The notes beneath the pieces were generated by a model. That model saw only the letters and a list, made by a program, of their open reading frames with translations. It was not told the DNA's origin and did not search any database. DNA of 64,000 nt, from the NCBI RefSeq assembly GCF_051131705.1, contig NZ_CP180316.1, positions 3,906,001 to 3,970,000 on the forward strand, read 5' to 3'. A program made the translations under genes and the position numbers. This document shows positions 7,363 to 15,953 of this stretch, one piece after another (position 1 is the stretch's first letter; each line of letters starts with the position of its first letter). The DNA is from Arthrobacter_M sp030063245. Lineage in GTDB: Bacteria; Actinomycetota; Actinomycetes; Actinomycetales; Micrococcaceae.

Positions 7363-9702
7363 GCGCTTTAATCGCTGAGCGACGTTTCGCGTTTCTTTGT
7401 CTCGAATCGCAGGATCCGGTCCGTGCCTGGGTAACGGGTTTCGGTGCTGGTGAGGTGGTCGCAGAGTTCGGCGATCGCGGCCGTGGCCCGTTTGGTGGGG
7501 AGGGGGTCGAGGCGGATGGTGAGGTAGCCGTCCCGGCCGGGGTCGATGTCGCCGCTGGTCGTGAGAGCCTGCCGGATCAGGGCGTGGGCTTCGTCGTCGG
7601 CGCGGGCGTAGCCGGTGTTGGTGCGGATCTCCCTGGCCAGGGTGGACGCGGTGTTGAACGCGGCCATCCGGATCGCGTGGGTGAGCAGTTTCGTCTCGGT
7701 GTCCAGGACCTGCTGGCCCGGGGCGATGTCACCAAGGGGTACCCGGGCCGGGATCTCCTTATGCACCGCCTGCGCCTCCTCGAAGACGGTTTGGGCGGTG
7801 AAAAGGTCCGCGGTGATCGCGTTGTGCCCGGCATTGGTGATCAGGACCGTGGCCGTTCCCGGCGCCGGGGTCCGGGCCGCCAGCAACGCGGCATCGGTGT
7901 CGGCGAGGGCCTTCCCGTACCGGGTTTTGGCGGTAAGTACGTTCTGGTAGGCCTTGCGTTTGGCCGGGTTCGGCACCGACCGTTCCGGATCATCATCGGT
8001 ACTGGTGTAGGCGTCGTGGGAATCCAGGGCGAAGCGGATCCTGGCGTAGCGGAAGTAGTTCTCCTGCCGCCACCTGGCACCCATACGGTAAATCGCTTCC
8101 CCGGTAGCGAGGTCTGTGTCGGTGGTGAGGATGTGGATCTGCCGTAACCCGCCTGCCGGGACCTTGACCTTGCGGCTGATCTGGCGCATCGACAACACTT
8201 CCCCGGTAGTTCCGACAGGCACCTCGACCCGGATGTCGGCCGCGGCCCAGGACCGGGTTTGTCCGTGTTCATCGGTGTGCGTGACCTCGCTGAAGAGGGA
8301 GTCGTCGATGTCCCCGGTGGTGCCCTTGCGCCAGGTCAGCACATCAAAACCTGCTGAACTCATGTGTTGGAACAGGGCCGGGGACCAGCCGCCCCGGTCG
8401 AAACCGACCAGCACCCTGCGGTCATCGCCGATAATCAATCGCAGGGTCGGCAGGAGCCGGCGCAGTTCCCCGGTCAGCGCGGCCCCGGGTTCGGCCATGA
8501 CCACCAGCACCGGGGACCCGTGTCCGTCGGCGACCCAGGTCTCCTCGGTCGCCGGGACCGGGAACTTCAACCTCGTGGAATGGACCTTCCCGATCTTCCT
8601 CGTGCCCTGATAGGCGCGGACATGCCCGTCAACGTAGAGCACCGCGGCCAGACCCCCGCCCTCCTCGTCACCGCTGCCGTTCAGGTGTCTGGTTGCCATC
8701 GCGGTCAGCAGTTCCCCGGCCCTGCCGGTCCCGGCCAGGGCCGCGGTTTTGCGGCGGAGGGTTTTCACTTCCGGCGCCCGGTCCAGACCCAGCACCCGTC
8801 CCATCGCGACCGGGTCGATCCGGGTTATCCCCTCGGCCCGGGGTTCCCCGGCCAGGGCCTGAAACACCGCCCCGGTGAGGATGGTGTCCAGACCGTAAAA
8901 CCCGTTCGGCAACGCCCCGAAGACATCCTTCGCACACTCCAGCAATCCGGTGTTCACCAGGGCGGGCAGGGCCAGGAACAGCCCGGCCAACGGCACCCGG
9001 GCCGCCGGGGCGAACGCCGGGGCCGCGCATTCCAGCAGCCCGGTCCGGGCCCAGGCCCGTTCCCCGGACCGGTCCGCCGCAGCCGGCAGAACCGGCAGCC
9101 CTTCCGCCGGTTCGGTGATGACGGGACCGGCTTCCGGGTCCTGCCGGGACGGGTGCGCAGTGGCCGGTTCCTGTGCGGCGGTTTCCATGGCCAATGTCCG
9201 CCGGACGGTGAATTCGGAGACACCCACTTTCGCACCGACTGCGCGCAGTGGCAGGCCGGTGGAGCGCAAGGCGCGGATCTCGGACATCATGGATTCCGTC
9301 AGCCGGCTGGGCCCCCTCGGGCCCGGCTTTTCCGGGGCCAGACCCAACACCCCATCCATGGCCAGGACCTGGCGCCAGCGCCACAACGTGCCCGGATCCA
9401 CACCGAAAGCGGCAGAAATCTCCGCCACCGACGCGGCCTTAATGTCCGCCAGTTTCGCCGCCGTGAACCGGCGCGTCGCGGTGTCCCCGACATCCCAGGC
9501 GTAAGAGAGTTCCCCATGAACAAAAGCCCTGCCACCCGTCTCATCCTCGACCAGCGACACCGCCAGACCAATCGGGACGGCACTGGCGTCCATGGCCATC
9601 GGAAGGGGCAGTTGAGATGTCATCACGCCCATCATCCACCCCTCCCGAAGCCGCCGATTATCTTGCTTAGATTCTATCGCGTCTGAGGGAAAATTAACAG
9701 CC
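7363..9702 (-). mobile_element. Candidate insertion sequence carrying the DDE gene
   Basis: Reading outward, the left end (7385-7363) is CGTCGCTCAGCGATTAAAGC and the right end (9680-9702) contains CGTCTGAGGGAAAATTAACAGC. They share a CGTC/CTnAGnGA/TTAA/AGC order with a small gap, so they may be imperfect terminal inverted repeats. The left one covers the transposase stop codon. No convincing target-site duplication was found, so the exact ends are approximate. Confidence 0.45.
7368..9635 (-). CDS. Large DDE-type transposase-like protein
   Basis: A 755-residue protein with an N-terminal DNA-binding half and a DDE-type catalytic half. Residues about 45-150 contain two helix-turn-helix segments (AEISAAFGVDPGTLWRWRQVL and LRAVGAKVGVSEFTVRRTL). 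The catalytic core shows LYVDGHVRAYQG, VLVGFDRGGWSP and MGARWRQENYFRYAR, plausible for the D, D and E; the last fits the R-(3)-E-(6)-R/K pattern of IS4-superfamily enzymes. I cannot name the IS family. ATG 9635 has GGAGG five bases upstream, and it looks intact, so the element may be active. Transposase rather than host gene is inferred from motifs, its solitary position and candidate terminal repeats on both sides. Confidence 0.7.
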   Translation of the reverse strand: MMGVMTSQLPLPMAMDASAVPIGLAVSLVEDETGGRAFVHGELSYAWDVGDTATRRFTAAKLADIKAASVAEISAAFGVDPGTLWRWRQVLAMDGVLGLAPEKPGPRGPSRLTESMMSEIRALRSTGLPLRAVGAKVGVSEFTVRRTLAMETAAQEPATAHPSRQDPEAGPVITEPAEGLPVLPAAADRSGERAWARTGLLECAAPAFAPAARVPLAGLFLALPALVNTGLLECAKDVFGALPNGFYGLDTILTGAVFQALAGEPRAEGITRIDPVAMGRVLGLDRAPEVKTLRRKTAALAGTGRAGELLTAMATRHLNGSGDEEGGGLAAVLYVDGHVRAYQGTRKIGKVHSTRLKFPVPATEETWVADGHGSPVLVVMAEPGAALTGELRRLLPTLRLIIGDDRRVLVGFDRGGWSPALFQHMSSAGFDVLTWRKGTTGDIDDSLFSEVTHTDEHGQTRSWAAADIRVEVPVGTTGEVLSMRQISRKVKVPAGGLRQIHILTTDTDLATGEAIYRMGARWRQENYFRYARIRFALDSHDAYTSTDDDPERSVPNPAKRKAYQNVLTAKTRYGKALADTDAALLAARTPAPGTATVLITNAGHNAITADLFTAQTVFEEAQAVHKEIPARVPLGDIAPGQQVLDTETKLLTHAIRMAAFNTASTLAREIRTNTGYARADDEAHALIRQALTTSGDIDPGRDGYLTIRLDPLPTKRATAAIAELCDHLTSTETRYPGTDRILRFETKKRETSLSD

Positions 9703-9869
9703 GACCACTCAACAAAAACACCGGAATCACACGGAAGCCATCGCGACAGTCACGCCCTATGTCCAGAGTCCTGAGGCCTGCGCTGTGACCGGCGTCCCTT
9801 CCGGCGCCGGGCAGCCTGGTCCATCGCCACCGAGGTCCGGTGCTCCACGCGTCGTATTCATTGGTCCTG

Positions 9870-11522
9870 TCAGTTGCTGTCCATGGCGCTTAACGCCCCT
9901 CGTTCCATATGCAGCACCGTGCCGCCGTCGAGCCCCATAAACCAGCGACGCAGCGAGCGGTCGTGGCTGACCATCACCAATGTGCCTCGGTAGGCGGCAA
10001 ACACCTCCTCCAGCTCACCCACCAGAACCGGTGCCAGATGGTTGGTCGGTTCATCGAAGAGGATCACGTCGTAACAGCCCACCAGCAGCCGGGCCAGAGC
10101 CAACCGCCTGTACTGGCCCACGGACAGCGAGCCCACCGGGACGTATAAATCCCGGCTCCGGAACAGACCAAGCCGCAGCAGCCGGTCGGCGTGCACATCG
10201 ATGTCCCCGGCCAGGCCGGCGGCAAATGCGGGCAGCAGCCGGCGCCGGGGGTTCTGCGGAGGTGCCAGCTCCTGCGGCAGGTAGCCGAGGGCGCCGCGCC
10301 GCACCACGGTACCGCGTTCGGGCTTCTGGACTCCGGCGAGCACGTCAAGCAATGTGGTCTTCCCGGCACCATCGGGACCGGTGATGAGCAGCTTTTCCCC
10401 CGCCTGGGCGGTGAACCGGCTCACATCGAGGCGGCCCGGCACGGCGATGCCAACGGCGGTCAGGACCTCACCCACAGGATCGTGACCGCCGCCGAGGCCC
10501 GCCGCCAGCGTTAACGGCTCCGGTGGCCGCGCTACGGCGTTCTCTTCGAGCCGGCGAAGCCGTTCCTGGGCATTGCGGACCTTGCTGGCCGCAGCCTGCT
10601 GCCAAGTGCCGGCCTTAAAGTCGAACCCCATTTTGTCCCCGTCGCGGCGCCGGCCGTAACCCATCTTCTGTGCAACCGTGTCGGCCTGCAGCCGCTCGGC
10701 GGTCATGGCATCAATCCACTGCTGGTATTCCTGCTCCCAGCGCCGCCGCTCCGCGGCCTTTTCCGCCACGTAGCCCACGTACCCGTTGCCGTAGCGGCGT
10801 ACCTCGCGCCTGTCGCCGTCCACCTCGATCACCGTGGCGGCAACCCGGGTCAGGAACGTCCGGTCATGGGACACCGCGATCACGGTTCCACGGTGCCCCG
10901 CCAGCTGCGCCTCCAGCCATTCGACGGCTTCGGTATCCAAATGGTTGGTGGGTTCGTCCAGGAGCAGAATAGGCGGCGGGTCCGCCAGCAGGCAGGCCAG
11001 TGCCAGCCGTTCCTGCTCGCCGCCGGACAATGACTCCAGCAGCCGGTCCCTGCCGATTCCAGCCAGGCCGAGGTGATTCATGGCGGAGTCCACCCGGGCG
11101 TCCGCTTGGTATCCGCCGCGCAGCTCGAACTGCCCCAGTAAAGCGCCGTAACTGTCGAGTTCTTCGGTGCAGGCCACCGCCATGGCATTTTCGAGGCCTC
11201 GAAGCCGTGCCTCCATCGCCCGAAGCCCGGACAGCGCCTTGTCGATGGCGCCGGCCACCGTGGATCCGGCGACGACGGGTAGGGTCTGCGCCAGGTAGCC
11301 GACCTCCGCACCAACGGTGACGTTTCCCCCGTCGGGCTTCTCCAGGCCCGCAATCAGCCGCAGCAGCGTTGATTTACCGGCGCCGTTCTCGCCGACAATT
11401 CCGATGTGCGCGCCGTCGTCGATGATCAGGTCAACGTGGGCCAGCAGGAGTTTGTCTCCATAACCGTGCGAGACGTCCCACAGCGTGACGTTACCGGGCT
11501 GTTGATCAAAGGGGTGGGTCAT
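9870..11522 (-). CDS. ABC-F family ATPase (ribosome-protection type)
   Basis: A 550-residue soluble protein with two ABC cassettes and no membrane segments, typical of ABC-F factors that act on the ribosomal E site and often displace antibiotics. Cassette 1 has GENGAGKST, LSGGEQERLALA and ILLLDEPTNHLD. Cassette 2 has GPDGAGKTT, LSVGQYRRLALA and VILFDEPTNHL. The linker between them is long, charged and Arg/Gln-rich (ERRRWEQEYQQW), where the antibiotic-resistance members carry their specificity loop. ATG 11522 is chosen because AAGGA lies seven bases upstream, although the frame is open to 11648. A 33-codon upstream ORF overlaps the start, and a hairpin precedes the ribosome binding site. Drug specificity is unknown. 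Confidence 0.88.
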   Translation of the reverse strand: MTHPFDQQPGNVTLWDVSHGYGDKLLLAHVDLIIDDGAHIGIVGENGAGKSTLLRLIAGLEKPDGGNVTVGAEVGYLAQTLPVVAGSTVAGAIDKALSGLRAMEARLRGLENAMAVACTEELDSYGALLGQFELRGGYQADARVDSAMNHLGLAGIGRDRLLESLSGGEQERLALACLLADPPPILLLDEPTNHLDTEAVEWLEAQLAGHRGTVIAVSHDRTFLTRVAATVIEVDGDRREVRRYGNGYVGYVAEKAAERRRWEQEYQQWIDAMTAERLQADTVAQKMGYGRRRDGDKMGFDFKAGTWQQAAASKVRNAQERLRRLEENAVARPPEPLTLAAGLGGGHDPVGEVLTAVGIAVPGRLDVSRFTAQAGEKLLITGPDGAGKTTLLDVLAGVQKPERGTVVRRGALGYLPQELAPPQNPRRRLLPAFAAGLAGDIDVHADRLLRLGLFRSRDLYVPVGSLSVGQYRRLALARLLVGCYDVILFDEPTNHLAPVLVGELEEVFAAYRGTLVMVSHDRSLRRWFMGLDGGTVLHMERGALSAMDSN

Positions 11523-11620
11523 CTGAAGTCCTTGCGGTTTCGCCAATGTCTGCCGCTGGAAACCGCTCGCCGCAGGGTGCCTAAAACACTCGCGGGACGG
11601 CGCATCACCGGCACGGGCAT
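11519..11620 (-). CDS. Candidate leader ORF of the ABC-F gene
   Basis: A 33-codon reading frame begins MPVPVMRRPAS and ends RNRKDFR; its TGA overlaps the ABC-F ATG by four bases (ATGA). It is Arg-rich and has no recognisable fold. A three-codon ORF (ATG AAG AAG TAA, 11641-11630) lies just upstream. Antibiotic-inducible ABC-F genes are often controlled by ribosome stalling on such leaders, so it may sense translation inhibitors. Its own ribosome binding site is weak, and open frames of this size arise by chance in GC-rich DNA. Confidence 0.35.
   Translation of the reverse strand: MPVPVMRRPASVLGTLRRAVSSGRHWRNRKDFR
11534..11566 (-). promoter_or_regulatory. Leader hairpin directly upstream of ABC-F RBS
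   Basis: A perfect 8-bp inverted repeat, GCGGTTTC/GAAACCGC, has arms at 11534-11541 and 11559-11566 and a 17-base loop. On the minus-strand transcript the 3' arm ends one step before the AAGGA ribosome binding site. It lies inside the leader ORF, so a translating or stalled ribosome would change whether it folds. Function is inferred from position. Confidence 0.45.
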
Positions 11621-11650
11621 GAAATCGCGTTACTTCTTCATGTTTCAAGC

Positions 11651-12093
11651 GTGCGGCACAGGGTCACTGCGCGTCAAGATCGGGACGCCATCGACGCGCA
11701 CGCGCAGGCAGATTGGTGGGCAGAGACCCTGGGCTGGACTGTGGAGCCCTCGGACGAAGCCTTCATCCGCTCGATGATCGACCAGGGACACGCATGCGAA
11801 GAGGACACCATGATCCACACGGCGCCCTGGTCCGGCGGGCCGGCGCGGCGGTCTGCCCGGCGGGGGGAACTGGGGCTCACCGGCGGGCGCCGCATTTTGT
11901 TCCAGCCCGGCCGGAGGATAAAACCGGCAAAAACAGGGTGCACTGGGACATCAATCTGGCTGGGGCGGATAAGGATGAGGTCCGCGCGGGGCTTGAGGCC
12001 CGCGGCGCCGTACACCTTTGGACGGCCAGTCAGGGTCCCTATGCCTGGCACACCATGGCCGATCCGGAGGGCAACGAGTTCTGCATCTCGTGA
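11651..12093 (+). pseudogene. Frameshifted glyoxalase/VOC-family gene
   Basis: Remnant of a small glyoxalase-like (VOC) protein. The N-terminal part is in one frame (QADWWAETLGWTVEPSDEAF up to EEDTMIH). Reading then passes to the next frame for GALVRRAGAAVCPAGG, back for GGRRILFQP, and again to the second frame for RPEDKTGKNRVHWDINLAG and the end HTMADPEGNEFCIS. At least three indels are needed to rebuild one protein, so either the gene is dead or the stretch holds sequencing errors. The intact product would be about 140 residues. Start placement is approximate. It sits between the divergent ABC-F leader and menB. Confidence 0.75.
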
Positions 12094-12199
12094 TCATTGC
12101 CTCGCCGGTTGCACCCGCCGCACGCGCTGCGGCCCGAGTCTCAGGGCGCCGGCCGTGGAAAAGACCGGGGTGCGGGAGAATCCGGCCTAAACTCGATCC

Positions 12200-13183
12200 G
12201 TGAGTACAGTAGATCCCGCCCTGGAATTGCCCGCAAAAGTCTCCGACATTTTCGACCCGCAGCAATGGCGCCTGGTCGCCGGCTTTGAAGGCCTAGCGGA
12301 TGTGACCTACCACCGACAGGTGAAACGGGCGGCCGGCCCGGACGCGGGTGCCGGCGCGCCCGCGCGTGACTTACCCACCGTCCGGATCGCGTTCAACCGT
12401 CCGGAGGTGCGCAATGCCTTCCGGCCTTCAACCGTGGACGATCTCTACCGTGCGCTCGACCACGCGCGGATGACCCCCGACGTGGCCACGGTGCTGCTGA
12501 CCGGCAACGGCCCCTCCCCCAAGGACGGCGGCCATTCATTTTGTTCCGGCGGCGATCAGCGCATCCGGGGCCGGGACGGCTACCGCTATGCGGAGGGCCA
12601 GACCCAGGAAACCATCGACCCCGCCCGGGCAGGCCGGCTCCATATTCTGGAGGTCCAGCGGCTGATGCGCACCATGCCCAAGGTGATCATGGCCGTCGTC
12701 AACGGCTGGGCGGCGGGCGGCGGCCACTCGCTGCACGTGGTGGCGGATCTGTCCATCGCCTCCCGCGAGCACGGCAAATTCAAGCAGACGGATGCGACCG
12801 TGGGCAGCTTCGACGCCGGTTACGGCTCGGCGCTGCTCGCCCGGCAGATCGGCCAGAAAGCCGCCCGGGAGATCTTTTTCCTGGCCCGCGAATATTCCGC
12901 AGAAGATATGTACAGGATGGGCGCGGTCAACGAGGTTGTTGAGCACGAGCGGCTGGAGCAGGTGGCGCTGGAATATGCCGCGGACATCGCCCGGCAGTCG
13001 CCGCAGGCCCTCCGGATGCTGAAGTTTGCCTTCAATCTGGCCGACGACGGGCTGGCCGGGCAGCAGGTCTTCGCCGGCGAGGCGACCCGGTTGGCCTATA
13101 TGACCGATGAGGCCGTGGAAGGCAAGGAAGCCTTCCTGGCGAAGCGCGAGCCGGACTGGTCACGTTTTCCCTACTACTTCTAA
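12200..13183 (+). CDS. menB: 1,4-dihydroxy-2-naphthoyl-CoA synthase
   Basis: MenB closes the second ring of menaquinone from o-succinylbenzoyl-CoA. The 327-residue protein has the crotonase fold with MenB-specific segments: SFCSGGDQRIRG, VVNGWAAGGGHSLHVVADLSIAS and KQTDATVGSFDAGYGSALLARQIGQKAAREIFFLAR. The Asp of QTDATVG replaces the Gly of E. coli MenB, the form associated with bicarbonate-independent enzymes such as the mycobacterial one. The C-terminus FPYYF is typical. Start GTG 12200 follows TAAACT (12188-12193) by six bases and has no ribosome binding site, so the mRNA is likely leaderless. It heads menB-menE-menA. Confidence 0.95.
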   Translation: MSTVDPALELPAKVSDIFDPQQWRLVAGFEGLADVTYHRQVKRAAGPDAGAGAPARDLPTVRIAFNRPEVRNAFRPSTVDDLYRALDHARMTPDVATVLLTGNGPSPKDGGHSFCSGGDQRIRGRDGYRYAEGQTQETIDPARAGRLHILEVQRLMRTMPKVIMAVVNGWAAGGGHSLHVVADLSIASREHGKFKQTDATVGSFDAGYGSALLARQIGQKAAREIFFLAREYSAEDMYRMGAVNEVVEHERLEQVALEYAADIARQSPQALRMLKFAFNLADDGLAGQQVFAGEATRLAYMTDEAVEGKEAFLAKREPDWSRFPYYF

Positions 13184-13194
13184 GGCACTGCAGC

Positions 13195-14418
13195 ATGGAT
13201 ATCGATCCCGTTCTCAGCGCGCTGGCGGCGGCCCTATCCGGTGAAGGACCTGCCGTGCAGCTGCAGCCCGCTGCCTTTCCCCAGTGGCTTCCGATCATTA
13301 ATCTCCTGCCGGACGCGCGGTCCGCCTTCGGCGACGACGACGGGATCGCCGTCGTGGTTTCCACCTCCGGCTCCACTGGCCGGCCCAAGCGTACGATGCT
13401 CGGCGTGCATGCACTGGCCGCGTCCTCGATGGGAACGGCCGTTGCGCTGGGAGGGGAGGGTCAGTGGCTGCTGGCCCTCCCGGTCCACTACGTCGCCGGG
13501 ATCCAGGTGCTGGTCCGCTCGCTCTTCGCCGGCACCCGGCCCTGGGTCATGGATCTCTCCGGCGGGTTCAGCGCCGAGGCCTTCACCGCGGCGGCGCAGG
13601 AAATGACGGACCGTAACCGCTACACCTCGCTGGTCCCGACCCAGCTGCACCGGCTGCTGACTGACCCGGCGCCGGAAACGTTGACGGTCCTACGCCGTTT
13701 CGATGCGATCCTGCTCGGCGGCTCCCCCGTCACGGCGGACCTGCTGCAGTCCTCGCGCGACGCCGGCATCAAAGTGGTCACGACGTACGGCATGAGTGAA
13801 ACCTGCGGTGGCTGCGTGTACGACGGCGCCCCGCTGGAGGGCGTGCAGGTGGCCGTCCGGGACGGTCGGATCTGGCTGGGCGGCGACGTCGTTGCCTCCG
13901 GCTACCTGGACGCTCCCGGGCTGACCGGGCAGAGTTTCCACACGGGGAGGCCGGGCAGCGAGCCGGGGGCAGAGGCGCCGCCTGCCGCGGGCGATGCGCC
14001 GGCCCTTCGGTGGTACCGCACCGACGACGAGGGTGAATTGACCGCGGACGGAAGGCTGCTGGTGCGCGGGCGCGTCGACGACGTCATCATCACCGGCGGC
14101 ATCAAGGTGTCCGCGCATTTGGTGGCGGAGCGGCTCCGCCTCCTGCCCGGCGTCCGGGACGTCTTTGTTGCCGGCCTCCCCGATCACGACTGGGGGCAGC
14201 GTGTCGGCGCCGCCGTCGTCGGGACCTGTACCGTGGAGGAACTGCAGGCCGGCGCCGCCGCCGTGCTGGAACCCTACGCTGTGCCGAAAACCGTACTGTT
14301 GATCGCCGAGCTGCCGATGCTGGCCACCGGAAAACCCGACCGGCAGGAGCTGATCACACGGCTTGCAGCGGGTGGAACCGGCCACGGTTCGACGGCCCCG
14401 CGGCTTCCGCCACAATAG
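13195..14418 (+). CDS. menE: o-succinylbenzoate-CoA ligase
   Basis: MenE activates o-succinylbenzoate with ATP and CoA to give the MenB substrate. The 407-residue protein is an acyl-adenylate-forming enzyme of compact actinobacterial length: P-loop STSGSTGRPKRTML near residue 60, TTYGMSETCGG near 200, hinge region LLVRGRVDDVIITGGIKVSA near 295, and the C-terminal catalytic Lys in LATGKPDR. An insertion rich in Gly/Pro/Ala follows FHTGRPGS. It starts 11 bases after the menB stop with AAGG upstream, so it is co-transcribed with menB. Confidence 0.93.
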   Translation: MDIDPVLSALAAALSGEGPAVQLQPAAFPQWLPIINLLPDARSAFGDDDGIAVVVSTSGSTGRPKRTMLGVHALAASSMGTAVALGGEGQWLLALPVHYVAGIQVLVRSLFAGTRPWVMDLSGGFSAEAFTAAAQEMTDRNRYTSLVPTQLHRLLTDPAPETLTVLRRFDAILLGGSPVTADLLQSSRDAGIKVVTTYGMSETCGGCVYDGAPLEGVQVAVRDGRIWLGGDVVASGYLDAPGLTGQSFHTGRPGSEPGAEAPPAAGDAPALRWYRTDDEGELTADGRLLVRGRVDDVIITGGIKVSAHLVAERLRLLPGVRDVFVAGLPDHDWGQRVGAAVVGTCTVEELQAGAAAVLEPYAVPKTVLLIAELPMLATGKPDRQELITRLAAGGTGHGSTAPRLPPQ

Positions 14419-14548
14419 GCCCGGACGGAAGATGCAGCGCATAAGTAGCGTCCCAAGGGACACCGGGAGCAACACCGGGCCGGTCATCCGGCCGGGCAAC
14501 GCACCGGGAACAACACCAAACATTTCACCGAGAATGAGGAGTACCATC

Positions 14549-15430
14549 GTGGCCACTGCCGGTCAATGGATCGAAGGGGCCCGGCTGCGCACGTTGCCGA
14601 TGGCCATTGCGCCGGTGATTATCGGCACGGCCGCCGCCTACGATCTGGGCGCCTTGCGCCCGGTGAACGCGGTGCTGGCGGCGTGCGTGGCGCTGCTGCT
14701 GCAGATCGGCGTGAACTTTGCCAACGATTATTCCGACGGCATCCGCGGGACGGACGATGTCCGGGTGGGGCCGCTGCGGCTGGTTGGTTCGGGGGCCGCG
14801 ACGCCGGCCCAGGTAAAAGCGGCAGCCTTTGCTGCCTTCGGGCTGGCCATGCTGGCCGGGCTGGCGCTAGTCATCCTGTCGCAGACCTGGTGGCTGCTGC
14901 TGATCGGCGCGGGCTGCGTGCTGGCCGCGTGGGGCTACACCGGCGGGAAGAATCCCTACGGCTATCTGGGACTGGGAGACGTCTTCGTGTTTGTCTTCTT
15001 CGGCCTCGTCGCGACTCTGGGCACCACGTACACGCAGGCCGGCGCCCTCAGTCCTGCCGCCGTCGTCGGAGCCGTCGGAACCGGGCTGATCGCCGTCGCG
15101 CTACTGATGGCCAACAACGTCCGGGACATCCCCACCGACGCCCAGGTCGGTAAACGGACCCTGGCCGTGCGTCTTGGGGACCGTAACGCCCGGTGGAGCT
15201 ACGTGCTGATGCTGGCCGTGGCGCTGCTGCTGGGCCTGGTCATCGTTCCGCAGAAACCCTGGATCCTGCTGGTGCTGCTGCTGATTCCCGCCTGCCTGAT
15301 GCCCAGCTGGCTGATGCTCAAGGGCAAGAAACGCAAGAGCCTGATCCCGGTACTCAAACAAACCGGACTAATCAATCTGGGCTACAGCATTCTGTTCGCC
15401 GCCGGTCTGGTGCTGTCCAAGGGCTGGTAA
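14549..15430 (+). CDS. menA: 1,4-dihydroxy-2-naphthoate polyprenyltransferase
   Basis: MenA attaches the polyprenyl chain to 1,4-dihydroxy-2-naphthoate in the membrane. The 293-residue UbiA-superfamily protein has about eight or nine helices and both Asp-rich prenyl-diphosphate motifs: NFANDYSDGIRGTDD near residue 55 and NNVRDIPTDAQVGKRTLAVRLGD near 190. GTG 14549 is chosen because GAGGAG lies seven bases upstream and it fits the family N-terminus ATAGQWIEGARLRTLP. The frame is open further upstream to 14363, overlapping menE, but that extension has no family features. Third gene of the menaquinone operon. Confidence 0.93.
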   Translation: MATAGQWIEGARLRTLPMAIAPVIIGTAAAYDLGALRPVNAVLAACVALLLQIGVNFANDYSDGIRGTDDVRVGPLRLVGSGAATPAQVKAAAFAAFGLAMLAGLALVILSQTWWLLLIGAGCVLAAWGYTGGKNPYGYLGLGDVFVFVFFGLVATLGTTYTQAGALSPAAVVGAVGTGLIAVALLMANNVRDIPTDAQVGKRTLAVRLGDRNARWSYVLMLAVALLLGLVIVPQKPWILLVLLLIPACLMPSWLMLKGKKRKSLIPVLKQTGLINLGYSILFAAGLVLSKGW

Positions 15431-15442
15431 CGCCCGGACTGC

Positions 15443-15880
15443 TCAGGGCCCCAGAAACTCGCGCGGGATCTCCCCGGGTGTACCTGGCGCCGGGCTGCTC
15501 TTCGCCGCGATGGGACCGGCCCCTTCGTTCCTGGTCGGACCCCCGGCGCCGGTCTTCCTTGTCGGCCCCTCGGCCCCGACGTTCCTGCGGTCGTCAGACT
15601 CAATCGTGACATCGGGGTGGGCATCGACCAGGGCATCCTCGGCATTGGCATCCATCAGCTCCGTGGCGCTGCGGATCGGTTTGGCGTTGCCGGAAAAACG
15701 CGTGCGCAATTGCTCCGCGGCGGCCTCGCGCTGCCGACGGAACAAGAGGTAGCTGATGCAGAACGCGATCAGCACCGCGAATATCCCGGCCAAGATCGGG
15801 GCCATGCCCAGCAGCAGGAACAACACGAACAGCGGCACAAAAACGCCCGCACGAATCAGGAAGTACTTGAAAAAAGCCAC
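15443..15880 (-). CDS. DUF4229 domain-containing membrane protein
   Basis: A 145-residue protein with two N-terminal transmembrane helices (FFKYFLIRAGVFVPLFVLFLL and APILAGIFAVLIAFCISYLLF) then a basic stretch RRQREAAAEQLRTRF and a long polar, probably disordered tail. This matches the DUF4229 family, commonly next to menA in actinobacteria; its function is unknown. Start GTG 15880 is preceded by TAAACT (15892-15887) with a six-base gap, so it is probably leaderless. It converges on menA with only 12 bases between the stops. Confidence 0.75.
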   Translation of the reverse strand: MAFFKYFLIRAGVFVPLFVLFLLLGMAPILAGIFAVLIAFCISYLLFRRQREAAAEQLRTRFSGNAKPIRSATELMDANAEDALVDAHPDVTIESDDRRNVGAEGPTRKTGAGGPTRNEGAGPIAAKSSPAPGTPGEIPREFLGP

Positions 15881-15953
15881 ACTCCGAGTTTAGACGCTCA
15901 AGCTGGACATTTCGCCGGGAGCCTTAGGACGCCGCCAGACGTTAGAATGAATC

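Noticed and set aside
7371..7700. Target-site duplication for the insertion sequence
   Set aside because: Only a four-base match (GACC) could be found on the outer sides, which is not convincing.
8364..9686. 440-codon frame antisense to the transposase
   Set aside because: Gly/Pro/Arg-rich shadow frame; the minus-strand frame carries the real motifs.
12093..12199. Classic -35 box for menB
   Set aside because: No hexamer resembling TTGACA lies 16-19 bases before the -10; only the -10 is supported.
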